Assembly (NCBI GenBank): GCA_015231375.1
Contig: JADGBT010000018.1
Coordinates: 1 to 64,000 of the forward strand
Reading direction: 5' to 3'
DNA from: Magnetococcales bacterium
GTDB taxonomy: Bacteria > Pseudomonadota > Magnetococcia > Magnetococcales > Magnetaquicoccaceae
Length of the DNA: 64,000 bases
Shown: piece after piece, positions 28,889-36,880 of the stretch
Position numbering within the stretch: the first letter of the stretch is position 1
How the letters are laid out: each line of letters opens with the position of its first letter
Program-made: the position numbers and the translations under genes
The notes under the pieces: generated by a model
Database searches by the model: none
The model's input: only the letters and a program-made list of their open reading frames with translations
Told to the model about the DNA's origin: nothing

Positions 28889-29650
28889 CTAGAGAAGCGA
28901 CTGGTCCTCGGGCAGCCAGGTACCGGGAGGGGACTCATCCGGTTCGCGCTCCCGACGAAGATAAAGGGCCTGGAACTCCATGGAATCCATATGTCTCATC
29001 CAACGGAAGACCGAGGTGTAACGCCCGGAGTCCACCTTTTCCAGCATCCGGGTCAGGTGGTCGGCGCGGGGTTCCTGGTGGCAGCCATGCCAGCGTCGGG
29101 CCGCCAGCGCCGCATTGGGCTGGGAGATGCTCGCCGGACAACGGATCACGCACAATTGACAGCCAATACAGGTGAAGGATTCCCGGGCCGCCGCCTTGAG
29201 GTCACCGCGTTTGATCATGCCCACATATCCCATGACATCGATATCCATGGGACACATGCGGACACATTCTCCGCACATCACGCAGTGATTGACCTCGGGA
29301 TAAAGACGCAAAACATGATAAGCCGGGGTTTCATCCTCCGGGAGATCCAGGAGGTGGGGAACCTTCTTGTGGGGAACGTGAGGCAGAGGCAGGATTTCCA
29401 TGCCGGATTGCACGGTCTCCTGACACATCAAAGCGGCGGACATGATATGGGACTGGGCCGGAACCCGATAAAGCACCGCACAGGCGCCACAGACGCCGCC
29501 CCGGCACCCCACTCCGCGCACCATGCCGATTCCCACCGACTCCAGCGCAGACAGAATGGTTTTACCGGACGGGACTTCCAGCCAAGTCTCGTCGTAACGG
29601 ATGGAAACCGTGAAAGGGGAATGAGCTGCTGTATTCAATGATCCGGCCAT
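28889..29650 (-). CDS. frdB: Fumarate reductase / succinate dehydrogenase iron-sulfur protein
   Basis: A 253-residue electron-transfer subunit. The N-terminal plant-type [2Fe-2S] site has C49, C54, C57 and C76. Two further cluster motifs follow, C123-C126-C129-C133 (CVMCGECVRMCP) and C161-C164-C167-C171 (CIGCQLCVIRCP). The last has four cysteines where many FrdB proteins carry a [3Fe-4S] cluster, so it may hold a [4Fe-4S] cluster instead. The start is uncertain: ATG at 29650 or a TTG at 29686, neither with a strong ribosome site. It is translated just ahead of the flavoprotein. Confidence 0.88.
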   Translation of the reverse strand: MAGSLNTAAHSPFTVSIRYDETWLEVPSGKTILSALESVGIGMVRGVGCRGGVCGACAVLYRVPAQSHIMSAALMCQETVQSGMEILPLPHVPHKKVPHLLDLPEDETPAYHVLRLYPEVNHCVMCGECVRMCPMDIDVMGYVGMIKRGDLKAAARESFTCIGCQLCVIRCPASISQPNAALAARRWHGCHQEPRADHLTRMLEKVDSGRYTSVFRWMRHMDSMEFQALYLRREREPDESPPGTWLPEDQSLL

Positions 29651-29751
29651 GACCCGTTCGAGGTTGGCTTTCTTCCATAAACCCAATCAATCGTCCATAA
29701 TTACGTGAATGCGATTAAACGGGTGAAGAATGCCACGAACTGGGCCAAGGA

Positions 29752-30546
29752 TCAAGGCAACCTGGAAAATTTTCCAAAATCCTCAAGAATCTCGCGCGCC
29801 ATGGCCACGCGATGCCGACGCACGGCCTCGTCGCAATGGTGGGAGCGGATGGACTCGCCCTGTTTGTCTTCCAGGGCCGGATTGTTGAAGGTGGGATGGT
29901 CGGCGTCGATGCGGTAGGATTCGATCAGACTTTTCAGGCTCCGGATCAACTCCGGCTCGGTGACGCAGCGATAGGTGCGCACGAAGTCGGTCAAGAATCC
30001 CATTTTGTCGGTGGTGATGGCGCTGCCGTCGGCCATGACCCGCAACACCAGGGAGAGCAGCGCCCCCCGGTCGGGAGTCTGCCACACGGGACGACGCGCC
30101 AGACTCATGATCCAATCCCGGTCCGCTCCCGTCAGTCTGGAATCGATGACCTCATAAGCCTCCGCAAAGACCGGCTGATCCAGCCCCAACAGACGGACAT
30201 AACGGGCCACCACCACCTCGGGCACCGGACAGAAACCGCTCCGTTGTCCCGAAGTCACCGGAAAACAGGGAACCTCTCCGGCCAAAGTGGCGATCAACTG
30301 CGCGACCTCTGCGGCGCCGAGTCCAGCGCGGGGCAGCACCGGCTCGCAGGCGGCACGTTCCGCCTGTCCGGGGGTAAACATAGAAGACAGAAGGAGTTCC
30401 TGCTCGAACTCCTCCAATTTCAAAACCCCTCCAGTGGCCTGACCGGGCAATGAATCCTGAGCATTCAGGGGCAGCTCGATCCGGCTTGGGAGGGTCCGCG
30501 ATTGTTTCAGTTGATCGCGGACCCGCGTGATCAGGTCAGGGGTCAT
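29752..30546 (-). CDS. Protein of unknown function in the reductive TCA operon
   Basis: A 264-residue protein with no signal peptide, membrane segment or recognisable catalytic motif. It is mostly helical in character, with a Pro-rich start and a His- and Arg-rich C-terminal helix (HHCDEAVRRHRVAMAREILE). The ATG at 30546 follows the stop of the degenerate EAL gene after a single base, so the two are translationally coupled and probably work together. It lies upstream of frdB in the same direction. I do not recognise the family. Confidence 0.7.
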   Translation of the reverse strand: MTPDLITRVRDQLKQSRTLPSRIELPLNAQDSLPGQATGGVLKLEEFEQELLLSSMFTPGQAERAACEPVLPRAGLGAAEVAQLIATLAGEVPCFPVTSGQRSGFCPVPEVVVARYVRLLGLDQPVFAEAYEVIDSRLTGADRDWIMSLARRPVWQTPDRGALLSLVLRVMADGSAITTDKMGFLTDFVRTYRCVTEPELIRSLKSLIESYRIDADHPTFNNPALEDKQGESIRSHHCDEAVRRHRVAMAREILEDFGKFSRLP

Positions 30547-30547
30547 G

Positions 30548-31864
30548 TCAGAAGATTTTGTCTTCATTCCACTCCACGTCACAGCACAAAACATAGGCAT
30601 GACTGCCCTTGCGGAGCGATACCGAAAGGGTCGTACAGATGTTCAGGCTGGTATTGGAACGATAAGGGGGCGAAATTTGCACCACGCCCGGATTTTGAAT
30701 GGCGCTGTAGAAACTGGTGCGCCGGGTCCAGGTGGCGCCATAGGAGTCCCACAACGGTTTGTGACGGGGATCGACCCGTTTGAGTTTCTCTTCGGGAAAG
30801 ACGTTCTGGCTGACCTGGAGACCTTTGTGGTCCAACAGATACACCCGCTCCACGCCATTCATTTTCACCAGACGGATCGCGGCCTCTTCCAAAGGCACAT
30901 CATCGGCGACCGCCCAGGCGCATTCCATGAACTCGTTGGTGTACTGCCCCATCTCCAGATTGTGGTGATGGACCTCCTTGAACACCTCCCGCTCGCAATG
31001 AGAGGCCAGATTGCGGAAAGCGCCATCCCAGTCCACAGCGCTGCGACGGGTGGCCCGGTTCTCCATGTTGCCGAAATAACGACCCTGCACGAAGTCGGCT
31101 TCCAGGCGCATCACCAGGAAGGCTTCCTGCTCGGTTTCGATTTTTTCCATCAGCACCAGTCCACCCGAAGCGTGGATCAGGGAGACCAGTTTGAACAACA
31201 TGCGTTTGGCCCGACCACTGCGCAACGCGTTGTCGATGAGCGAGCGGTCCAGTTTGACGATATCCGGAGACAGACGCCACAAGCGATCCAGATTGGCCGA
31301 TTCGGCACGGAAATCATCAAACAGCACCAGACATCCCAACTCCTTGAGTTGGGCCATGGTGCGGGTCAGCACGGTTTCGAAATTGCCCGCGTGCTCGCGC
31401 AAGGCGATGACCAATTGGTGGGGCGGGAATCCGGTATGTTCCAGCACTTCGGCCAGAAACTTCACATCCGGATCCTTCACACCCAGCATGACACGGGGGT
31501 GCAGATTGGTGATCAGCCAGCGGTCTTCGATCTCGGATGCCATGAAGTTCTTGAAATGCAACAACATGCGCATACGATCCATCTGGATCACATCTTCCGG
31601 ATTGGAGATGGACGAAAAGATGGAGGAGGCGGAACGGGTCGCGCCATCGGGTTCGATGGCACGACAGAAAGCCTCGAACCCCACCCCACGCTGATGGGTG
31701 GTGCTGTAGACCCGTTGAAAGAAAGTACCCACCCGCCAGGAGTGGAAATCAGCCTGAAACACGCCATCACGCTGGAAGATTTGACGTTCCAGCATCTCCA
31801 AATTGGTGGACTTCAAACCTCCGGGGGAGTTACCGTCCGGGGTACTGATGACCCGATCCTCCAT
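30548..31864 (-). CDS. Degenerate EAL-domain protein with C-terminal PAS/PDC-like sensor (YkuI-like architecture)
   Basis: A 438-residue cytoplasmic protein. The N-terminal EAL-like domain (about 50-290) reads EAFCR for EALxR and DDFRAESA for the DDFGTGYS loop, while keeping the lysine of VKLDRS. Loss of the DDFG(T/S)G loop argues against phosphodiesterase activity and for a binding or regulatory role. The C-terminal part (about 330-425) resembles a PAS/PDC ligand-binding fold (GVERVYLLDHKGLQVSQNV), as in the EAL-plus-sensor protein YkuI. The ATG at 31864 has AAGGAG eight bases upstream. It lies between porB and an orphan gene inside the carbon-fixation operon. Confidence 0.82.
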   Translation of the reverse strand: MEDRVISTPDGNSPGGLKSTNLEMLERQIFQRDGVFQADFHSWRVGTFFQRVYSTTHQRGVGFEAFCRAIEPDGATRSASSIFSSISNPEDVIQMDRMRMLLHFKNFMASEIEDRWLITNLHPRVMLGVKDPDVKFLAEVLEHTGFPPHQLVIALREHAGNFETVLTRTMAQLKELGCLVLFDDFRAESANLDRLWRLSPDIVKLDRSLIDNALRSGRAKRMLFKLVSLIHASGGLVLMEKIETEQEAFLVMRLEADFVQGRYFGNMENRATRRSAVDWDGAFRNLASHCEREVFKEVHHHNLEMGQYTNEFMECAWAVADDVPLEEAAIRLVKMNGVERVYLLDHKGLQVSQNVFPEEKLKRVDPRHKPLWDSYGATWTRRTSFYSAIQNPGVVQISPPYRSNTSLNICTTLSVSLRKGSHAYVLCCDVEWNEDKIF

Positions 31865-31951
31865 CGCTTTCGCTCCTTCCCCATGATCCGTCTGATATTG
31901 AAATGGCCTCATGAGGCCTTTGGGACAGGATCATACATGATCCCTGATCGT

Positions 31952-33586
31952 TTATCCATTCTGTTCGAGTTCTTCCATCCAGTCTTCGTTCTGGATCCGG
32001 GCCAACTCCTGCAACAGGCGCCAGTTCATCAACCGATCCTTTTGGGAAAGCTTGAGAACCTCGCTGGGCTGACCATTGGCGTCAAACTGTTTCTGAAAGC
32101 GGCCTTCACCCCTGGCAAAGGCGATGAAATCCACCGGTTTCTCCTCGCCATTGGCGTCCTTCTTGATGTGCCAGTCGCGACGCATCGAGGGATTGCCCTG
32201 GAGGGAGAGCCGGGAAGCCAACGTGGGGCCCGCGTCCGGATCGTAGATGAACACCGGGAAAGCCCGGGACTCCACCGCCATCAACGCGCGGGTATTGGAC
32301 ACGTCGTCGGCCACCTGATGTTCCGGCTGACAGGTGGTATACACATTGATCAAGGCCGGGCCGTCGAACTCCAAAGCCTGTTCGATGGACTTGTAGAAAT
32401 GATTGATCATCGGTCCCACGGTCTGAGCCACGAACACGCGGGGATGCATCAAGGCGATATTGGCGATCTCCTTGCGCCGTTCCCACTTGCCTTGCACATG
32501 GGTGCCATGCACCGACATCTTGGCGTCCTGACCGATAAAGGTAGCCGTGGAAGTCTGACCACCGGTATTGGAATAGACCTGGGTATCCAGGACCAGCACC
32601 TTGATGTTCATGCCCGAAGTCAACATGCGCGACAAAGACTGGAAGCCGATGTCCAGCATGGAACCATCGCCGCCCACCACCCAGATATGATGATCCTGTT
32701 TGCCGATCTGATCCCAGTGGCTGCGGATGCCCATGGCCACGGTGGGCGCATTTTCAAACAGGGAGTTGACCCACGGCGCCCGGAACGGGTTGTACGGATA
32801 GGTGGAACCGTACACGGTATTGCAGCCGGTATTGGCCACGATGCCGTACTTGTTGCCCACCTTGGCATGGGTCATGGCCAGAAACTGACGCAGCACCGAG
32901 GTTTCGCCGCAGCCCATGCAGGATCCGGCGCCGCCCACATACTGATTGGCCCCGTCCCGAAGCATGATGTCCACTTTAAGCTTCGGATTGATGTACAGTT
33001 CCGGGGTGTCGGGAGCCTTTTTGTAAAACTCCCAGATGGTGAAGTAGGCCGGCAGATTGACCGGGGTCTTCTTGATCATTTTCAAGGCGTTGTGGCTGCC
33101 GCACGCGGTGACGCACTCGCCGCAGCCCTTGCACTTGGTGGGATCGACGAAAATGCCGAACCAAGCGCCGCCGGGCGTGTCCGAACCTTTGCTCTTCTTC
33201 TTGTCGTAGGTCTTCCAGAATTTGGTGGTCTGCACGAGCTGTTCCCGCAGGAGCAGCTTGTCGTTCTCCTCACCAAAGGCTTCCAGAGTTTTTTCCATGC
33301 TCTCCGGGGGCAGCACCTTGCCCCAGATGGCCGAGTCGGGACAGTTCTGGACACACTCCATGCACGCCACGCAATGGCTGGCGTCGTACTCGGGCAGATC
33401 CGGCGCGATATAAGAAAAATCCCGATACGAACCCGTCCCCGCCGGAACCAGGGAACACGCGACGAACTTGTCGGCCGGCTGGCCGGATCCGGCGCCGGAA
33501 TTGTAGGCGCTCATGATCTCTCTGGCGCGATTGGCGTCGTACCATTGAGGAGTGGCTTCGGAATAGATTAACGCTCGCTGAGTCAT
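31952..33586 (-). CDS. porB: Pyruvate:ferredoxin oxidoreductase, fused delta-beta subunit
   Basis: A 544-residue subunit. The N-terminal ferredoxin-like part has two cluster motifs, C72-C75-C78-C82 (CVACMECVQNCP) and C152-C155-C158-C162 (CKGCGECVTACG). The TPP-binding beta domain follows, with SCMGCGE, GGDGSMLDIG and NTGGQTST. It reduces acetyl-CoA plus CO2 to pyruvate with reduced ferredoxin in the reductive direction. TTGGAGG stands eight bases before the ATG at 33586. It follows porA after 46 bases. Substrate (pyruvate) is by family resemblance; another 2-oxoacid cannot be excluded. Confidence 0.9.
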   Translation of the reverse strand: MTQRALIYSEATPQWYDANRAREIMSAYNSGAGSGQPADKFVACSLVPAGTGSYRDFSYIAPDLPEYDASHCVACMECVQNCPDSAIWGKVLPPESMEKTLEAFGEENDKLLLREQLVQTTKFWKTYDKKKSKGSDTPGGAWFGIFVDPTKCKGCGECVTACGSHNALKMIKKTPVNLPAYFTIWEFYKKAPDTPELYINPKLKVDIMLRDGANQYVGGAGSCMGCGETSVLRQFLAMTHAKVGNKYGIVANTGCNTVYGSTYPYNPFRAPWVNSLFENAPTVAMGIRSHWDQIGKQDHHIWVVGGDGSMLDIGFQSLSRMLTSGMNIKVLVLDTQVYSNTGGQTSTATFIGQDAKMSVHGTHVQGKWERRKEIANIALMHPRVFVAQTVGPMINHFYKSIEQALEFDGPALINVYTTCQPEHQVADDVSNTRALMAVESRAFPVFIYDPDAGPTLASRLSLQGNPSMRRDWHIKKDANGEEKPVDFIAFARGEGRFQKQFDANGQPSEVLKLSQKDRLMNWRLLQELARIQNEDWMEELEQNG

Positions 33587-33632
33587 GACGATCCTCCAAG
33601 GGGCGCGGCCACAAGCCGCACCCGGCAAGTCC

Positions 33633-35672
33633 CTAAATGAAGAACGCGTTGACGTCCTTGCCTTTTGCGTCCCACTCCTCCTTGCCCAAAGCGAGCAGGT
33701 CGGCGGGGGTGGTTTCCATGATCTCGGGCGTCACTTCCATAACCCGATGATATCCTTTCTTGACGGCGGCCAGGTTGTCCTCGACCACCTTGGAGCCACG
33801 TTTCCCGAAATATTTGGTCAAAGGTTTGGACACCTTGACGAACAGATCCTCTTCGGTCATTCCGGCATTCACGCGGAACGGCGTGACCCGCAAAAACACG
33901 CCCAGCAGCACCACACCCTGGAAACGCTGCACCAGGGAGGAGTCATTCTTGCAAGACTCGCGGGCGATCTGGATGGTATCCACGCCATAGAAGCGGATCT
34001 GGTTGGATTTCATGAAGTACTTGGCATAAGGAGGCAGCGATTCCCACAACGCCTCGGCAGAGGTCTCGTCGGTGTGCTGGAAGACGATGCCGCCTTGCTG
34101 CAATCCCACCAGCGGATTGCCCATGTACCAGGTGGTGGGATCCATCAAGGGCACGAATTCCACCTGCTTGAGTTCGCAGTGGGTCAGGATCTTGCCTTCC
34201 GGGATCACCGTCAGATAGGTGTTGGTGGGCAGACCTTTCTTTTCCGAGCCGTATTTGGGCGCGGCTTGCACCCGGAATCCAAAAATGTCCCCCAGCATGG
34301 TGGCGATGATCTTGTTGGTGGTCACCGAGCCATATCCACCCACCGAGTGGGCGCGCACCGAGAACGACCCGACAGGACGCACATCCGGCTCTTCTTCGGA
34401 CGGCAGAGCGCTTTCGTGATCGATGCCCAACGTGAAGAAGCGTTTGCCCGTCACCGGACCGGCGATCATGTTCTTGACCACAGCCAACATGTGACCCGGC
34501 GTCACATCGCGGGAACCGAGTCCGGCGGCTCCGGAAAAGACCACCGGAACCCGATCGATCTTGGTGAAGCCCGGCAGCCCCATGGCCGCCTTGGCCAGGG
34601 AGGCCTCCACATCCGTGGTGAGGGGATTGTCCACCATGGTGGGAATGTCGCACCGTTCAAGCACCGACACCGCCCGACAGTTCCCGATCGCCTTGGCGAC
34701 CAGGGCCGCCGGAAACGGACGGAAACTGGTGACGATCACCACGCCCATCTTGACCCCCAACCGCTCCCGGACCACCTGAATGCTGGAGATGGCCGTCTCG
34801 GCGGTGGTGCCCATGGCGATGATGGCATATTCGGCATCGTCCATCATCACCGGCTGGGCCATGTGATAACGCCGCCCGGTCAGACGATAATACTCGTCCA
34901 TCGCGGACTCGATGATGCCCGGCAGCTTGTCGTAAAAATGACGCTGGGCGATCTTGCCTTGCATGTAGGCGTCCTGATTCTGCACCACACCGATCTGCAT
35001 CGGATGGGCCGGATCGAAGATCGCGCGAATCTTGTCCCGGGGATCGCCGAGGTACTCGCGAATCAGTTCATCTTCGGGAAACTGGAGATTTTCGATGGTG
35101 TGGGTGCCCAGAAAGCCATCCTGGACATTCATCATCGGGGTCAAAGCCTTCTCGGAGGCGTGACGGGCGATCAGACACAGATCCGCCGAGGCCTGCACGC
35201 TGTGGGCAAACAGAATGCCCCAGCCGCAATCCGCCACACCCATCACGTCGTCATGACCGGCATGGACGTTCAGGGCCTGGGATGTCAAGGCCCGCGCACC
35301 GATGTTGAGAACCTGGGGCAACCGCTTGCCGGAAATGGTGTACAACACCTCCTTCATCAGGATCAGACCCTGACCGGAGGTGAAGTTGGTGACCCGGCCA
35401 CCCGCCAGGGCAAAGCCTTCACAGGCCGAGGCGGACGAATGCTCGGATTCCAGTTCCATCCAGGCCAGCGGCGTTCCCCAGACATTCTTCCAGCCATTGG
35501 CCACTGCAACCTGATACAGCATGCCCATGTTCGTGGACGAGGTGATCGGGTAGGCTGCGGCTCCATCGGTGGCCCGAGTCTCGACATAAGAGACCGCATC
35601 GGATCCATCTCCGGTACCGGGCTTTCCCGGATAGGGAAATGTCGCCTTTGATTGGGCTGCTTGCTCGCTCAT
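33633..35672 (-). CDS. porA: Pyruvate:ferredoxin oxidoreductase, fused alpha-gamma subunit
   Basis: A 679-residue subunit. The alpha domain comes first (YPITSSTNMGMLYQVAV, SACEGFALAGGRVTNFTSGQ), with the transketolase-like C-terminal region near 270-400. The gamma domain follows (about 440-650, VGGYGSVTTNKIIATML). It pairs with the delta-beta subunit downstream to make a two-subunit pyruvate synthase. This is the first gene of the long minus-strand carbon-fixation cluster and has its own promoter at 35839-35866, leaving a leader of about 160 bases. Confidence 0.9.
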   Translation of the reverse strand: MSEQAAQSKATFPYPGKPGTGDGSDAVSYVETRATDGAAAYPITSSTNMGMLYQVAVANGWKNVWGTPLAWMELESEHSSASACEGFALAGGRVTNFTSGQGLILMKEVLYTISGKRLPQVLNIGARALTSQALNVHAGHDDVMGVADCGWGILFAHSVQASADLCLIARHASEKALTPMMNVQDGFLGTHTIENLQFPEDELIREYLGDPRDKIRAIFDPAHPMQIGVVQNQDAYMQGKIAQRHFYDKLPGIIESAMDEYYRLTGRRYHMAQPVMMDDAEYAIIAMGTTAETAISSIQVVRERLGVKMGVVIVTSFRPFPAALVAKAIGNCRAVSVLERCDIPTMVDNPLTTDVEASLAKAAMGLPGFTKIDRVPVVFSGAAGLGSRDVTPGHMLAVVKNMIAGPVTGKRFFTLGIDHESALPSEEEPDVRPVGSFSVRAHSVGGYGSVTTNKIIATMLGDIFGFRVQAAPKYGSEKKGLPTNTYLTVIPEGKILTHCELKQVEFVPLMDPTTWYMGNPLVGLQQGGIVFQHTDETSAEALWESLPPYAKYFMKSNQIRFYGVDTIQIARESCKNDSSLVQRFQGVVLLGVFLRVTPFRVNAGMTEEDLFVKVSKPLTKYFGKRGSKVVEDNLAAVKKGYHRVMEVTPEIMETTPADLLALGKEEWDAKGKDVNAFFI

Positions 35673-35838
35673 TGAAAACGCCCTCCAGGGTTAAAGTTCC
35701 ATGCGTACCGGATCGATCCGGGACCGGCTGGCAATCATCTTGAAAAATGGACGATATCCTTCATGGCCTATCGGCATCTGTCATCGATGGACCCGATCCA
35801 GTCTGTTCCCTTTTTGATGTCACGCGGCACGGACACCC

Positions 35839-35866
35839 ATTATATTGCACCGCAAAAAAATTTCAA
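35839..35866 (-). promoter_or_regulatory. Sigma-70 promoter of the por-frd-suc-kor operon
   Basis: On the minus strand TTGAAA (35861-35866), a 16-base spacer with a T-run, then TATAAT (35839-35844). The -10 is perfect. Transcription should begin near 35831, about 160 bases before the porA start, so the transcript has a long 5' leader. The site lies just after the recR stop. Confidence 0.75.
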
Positions 35867-35887
35867 GGCTTTCTGAATTGAGTCCGG

Positions 35888-36493
35888 CTAATCCCGACGA
35901 AAATCCCGACGACCGACCATGGCCTGATACAAAGTGGACTCGTCCAGGTACTCCAACTCGCCGCCCATGGGCAATCCGTGAGCCAGGCGGGTCACCCGTG
36001 AAACCAGAGGTTCGGCCAGTTGCGCCACAAAGTGAGCGGTGGCTTCTCCTTCCACCGTGGGATTGGTGGCCACGATCAACTCCACAAACCCACCGTCCGA
36101 CAAGCGGCTTTCCAGGGAGGCCAGATGCAGCGCGTCCGGACCCACGCCATCCAACGGACTCAACCGCCCTCCCAGGACATGATACACACCCTTGAACAGA
36201 CCAGCCTTTTCCATGGCCAACAGATCGGAGGGTTCCTCGACCACACAGATCCGGGTCGGATCCCGGGCCGGATCGGCACAGATCCAGCACAACAGCCCCT
36301 CGGAAAGGTTGTGACAACGCTCACAGGAACGAATTCTCGCGCCGATCCCTTCCAGGGCGTCGAGGAGTTCCCGGATCGCGTCCGGACCCCGACGCAACAA
36401 ATGATACACCATGCGCCGCGCGCTCTTGGGACCCACACCGGGAAAACGGGACAACACCACCACGGCCCGTTCCAACGATGGCAATCCCTTCAC
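35888..36493 (-). CDS. recR: Recombination mediator protein RecR
   Basis: A 201-residue protein. It has the N-terminal helix-hairpin-helix (SRFPGVGPKSARRMVYHLL), the four-Cys zinc motif (CERCHNLSEGLLCWIC, about 57-72) and a Toprim domain (ICVVEEPSDLLAMEK). It acts with RecF and RecO to load RecA at single-strand gaps. It ends the classical dnaX-ybaB-recR cluster. Confidence 0.98.
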   Translation of the reverse strand: MKGLPSLERAVVVLSRFPGVGPKSARRMVYHLLRRGPDAIRELLDALEGIGARIRSCERCHNLSEGLLCWICADPARDPTRICVVEEPSDLLAMEKAGLFKGVYHVLGGRLSPLDGVGPDALHLASLESRLSDGGFVELIVATNPTVEGEATAHFVAQLAEPLVSRVTRLAHGLPMGGELEYLDESTLYQAMVGRRDFRRD

Positions 36494-36522
36494 CGCGCAC
36501 TCCTTTTAAAGACTCCGGGATT

Positions 36523-36843
36523 TCAGAAAGGAAGACTCAAGCCGGGAATCTTGATCCCTCCGGTGAGTTGCGCCATGCTGTCGCGGGTGGCCTCCTGGAC
36601 TTTCCGCTGGGCGTCGTTGAAAGCGGCGGCCACCAGATCTTCCAGCATTTCGATCTCTTCTCCGCTGACCACCGAAGGATCGATCCGCACCCGCAGCACC
36701 TCCTGCTTGCCATTGATCACCACCTGCACCATTCCCCCTCCGGCGTGACCGGTGAGAACCAATGCCGCCAACTCTTCCTGCATCTTGGCCATCCTGCCCT
36801 GCATGGCCTGGGCCTGTTTCATGATGTCACCGATATTCTTCAC
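36523..36843 (-). CDS. ybaB: YbaB/EbfC nucleoid-associated protein
   Basis: A 106-residue DNA-binding protein (KNIGDIMKQAQAMQGRMAKM at the start, then GGGMVQVVINGKQEVLRVRI). The GTG start at 36843 is preceded by AGGAGGA seven bases upstream, the best ribosome site in this cluster; an upstream in-frame GTG at 36888 would overlap dnaX. It lies between dnaX and recR, its standard place. Confidence 0.95.
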   Translation of the reverse strand: MKNIGDIMKQAQAMQGRMAKMQEELAALVLTGHAGGGMVQVVINGKQEVLRVRIDPSVVSGEEIEMLEDLVAAAFNDAQRKVQEATRDSMAQLTGGIKIPGLSLPF

Positions 36844-36880
36844 GCGCGCTCCTCCTGACTCGCCAAATGTGTTGGACCAC

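Noticed and set aside
30527-33571. A 1014-codon open frame on the plus strand opposite porB and the EAL gene
   Set aside because: It crosses two genuine minus-strand genes and has no recognisable motif.
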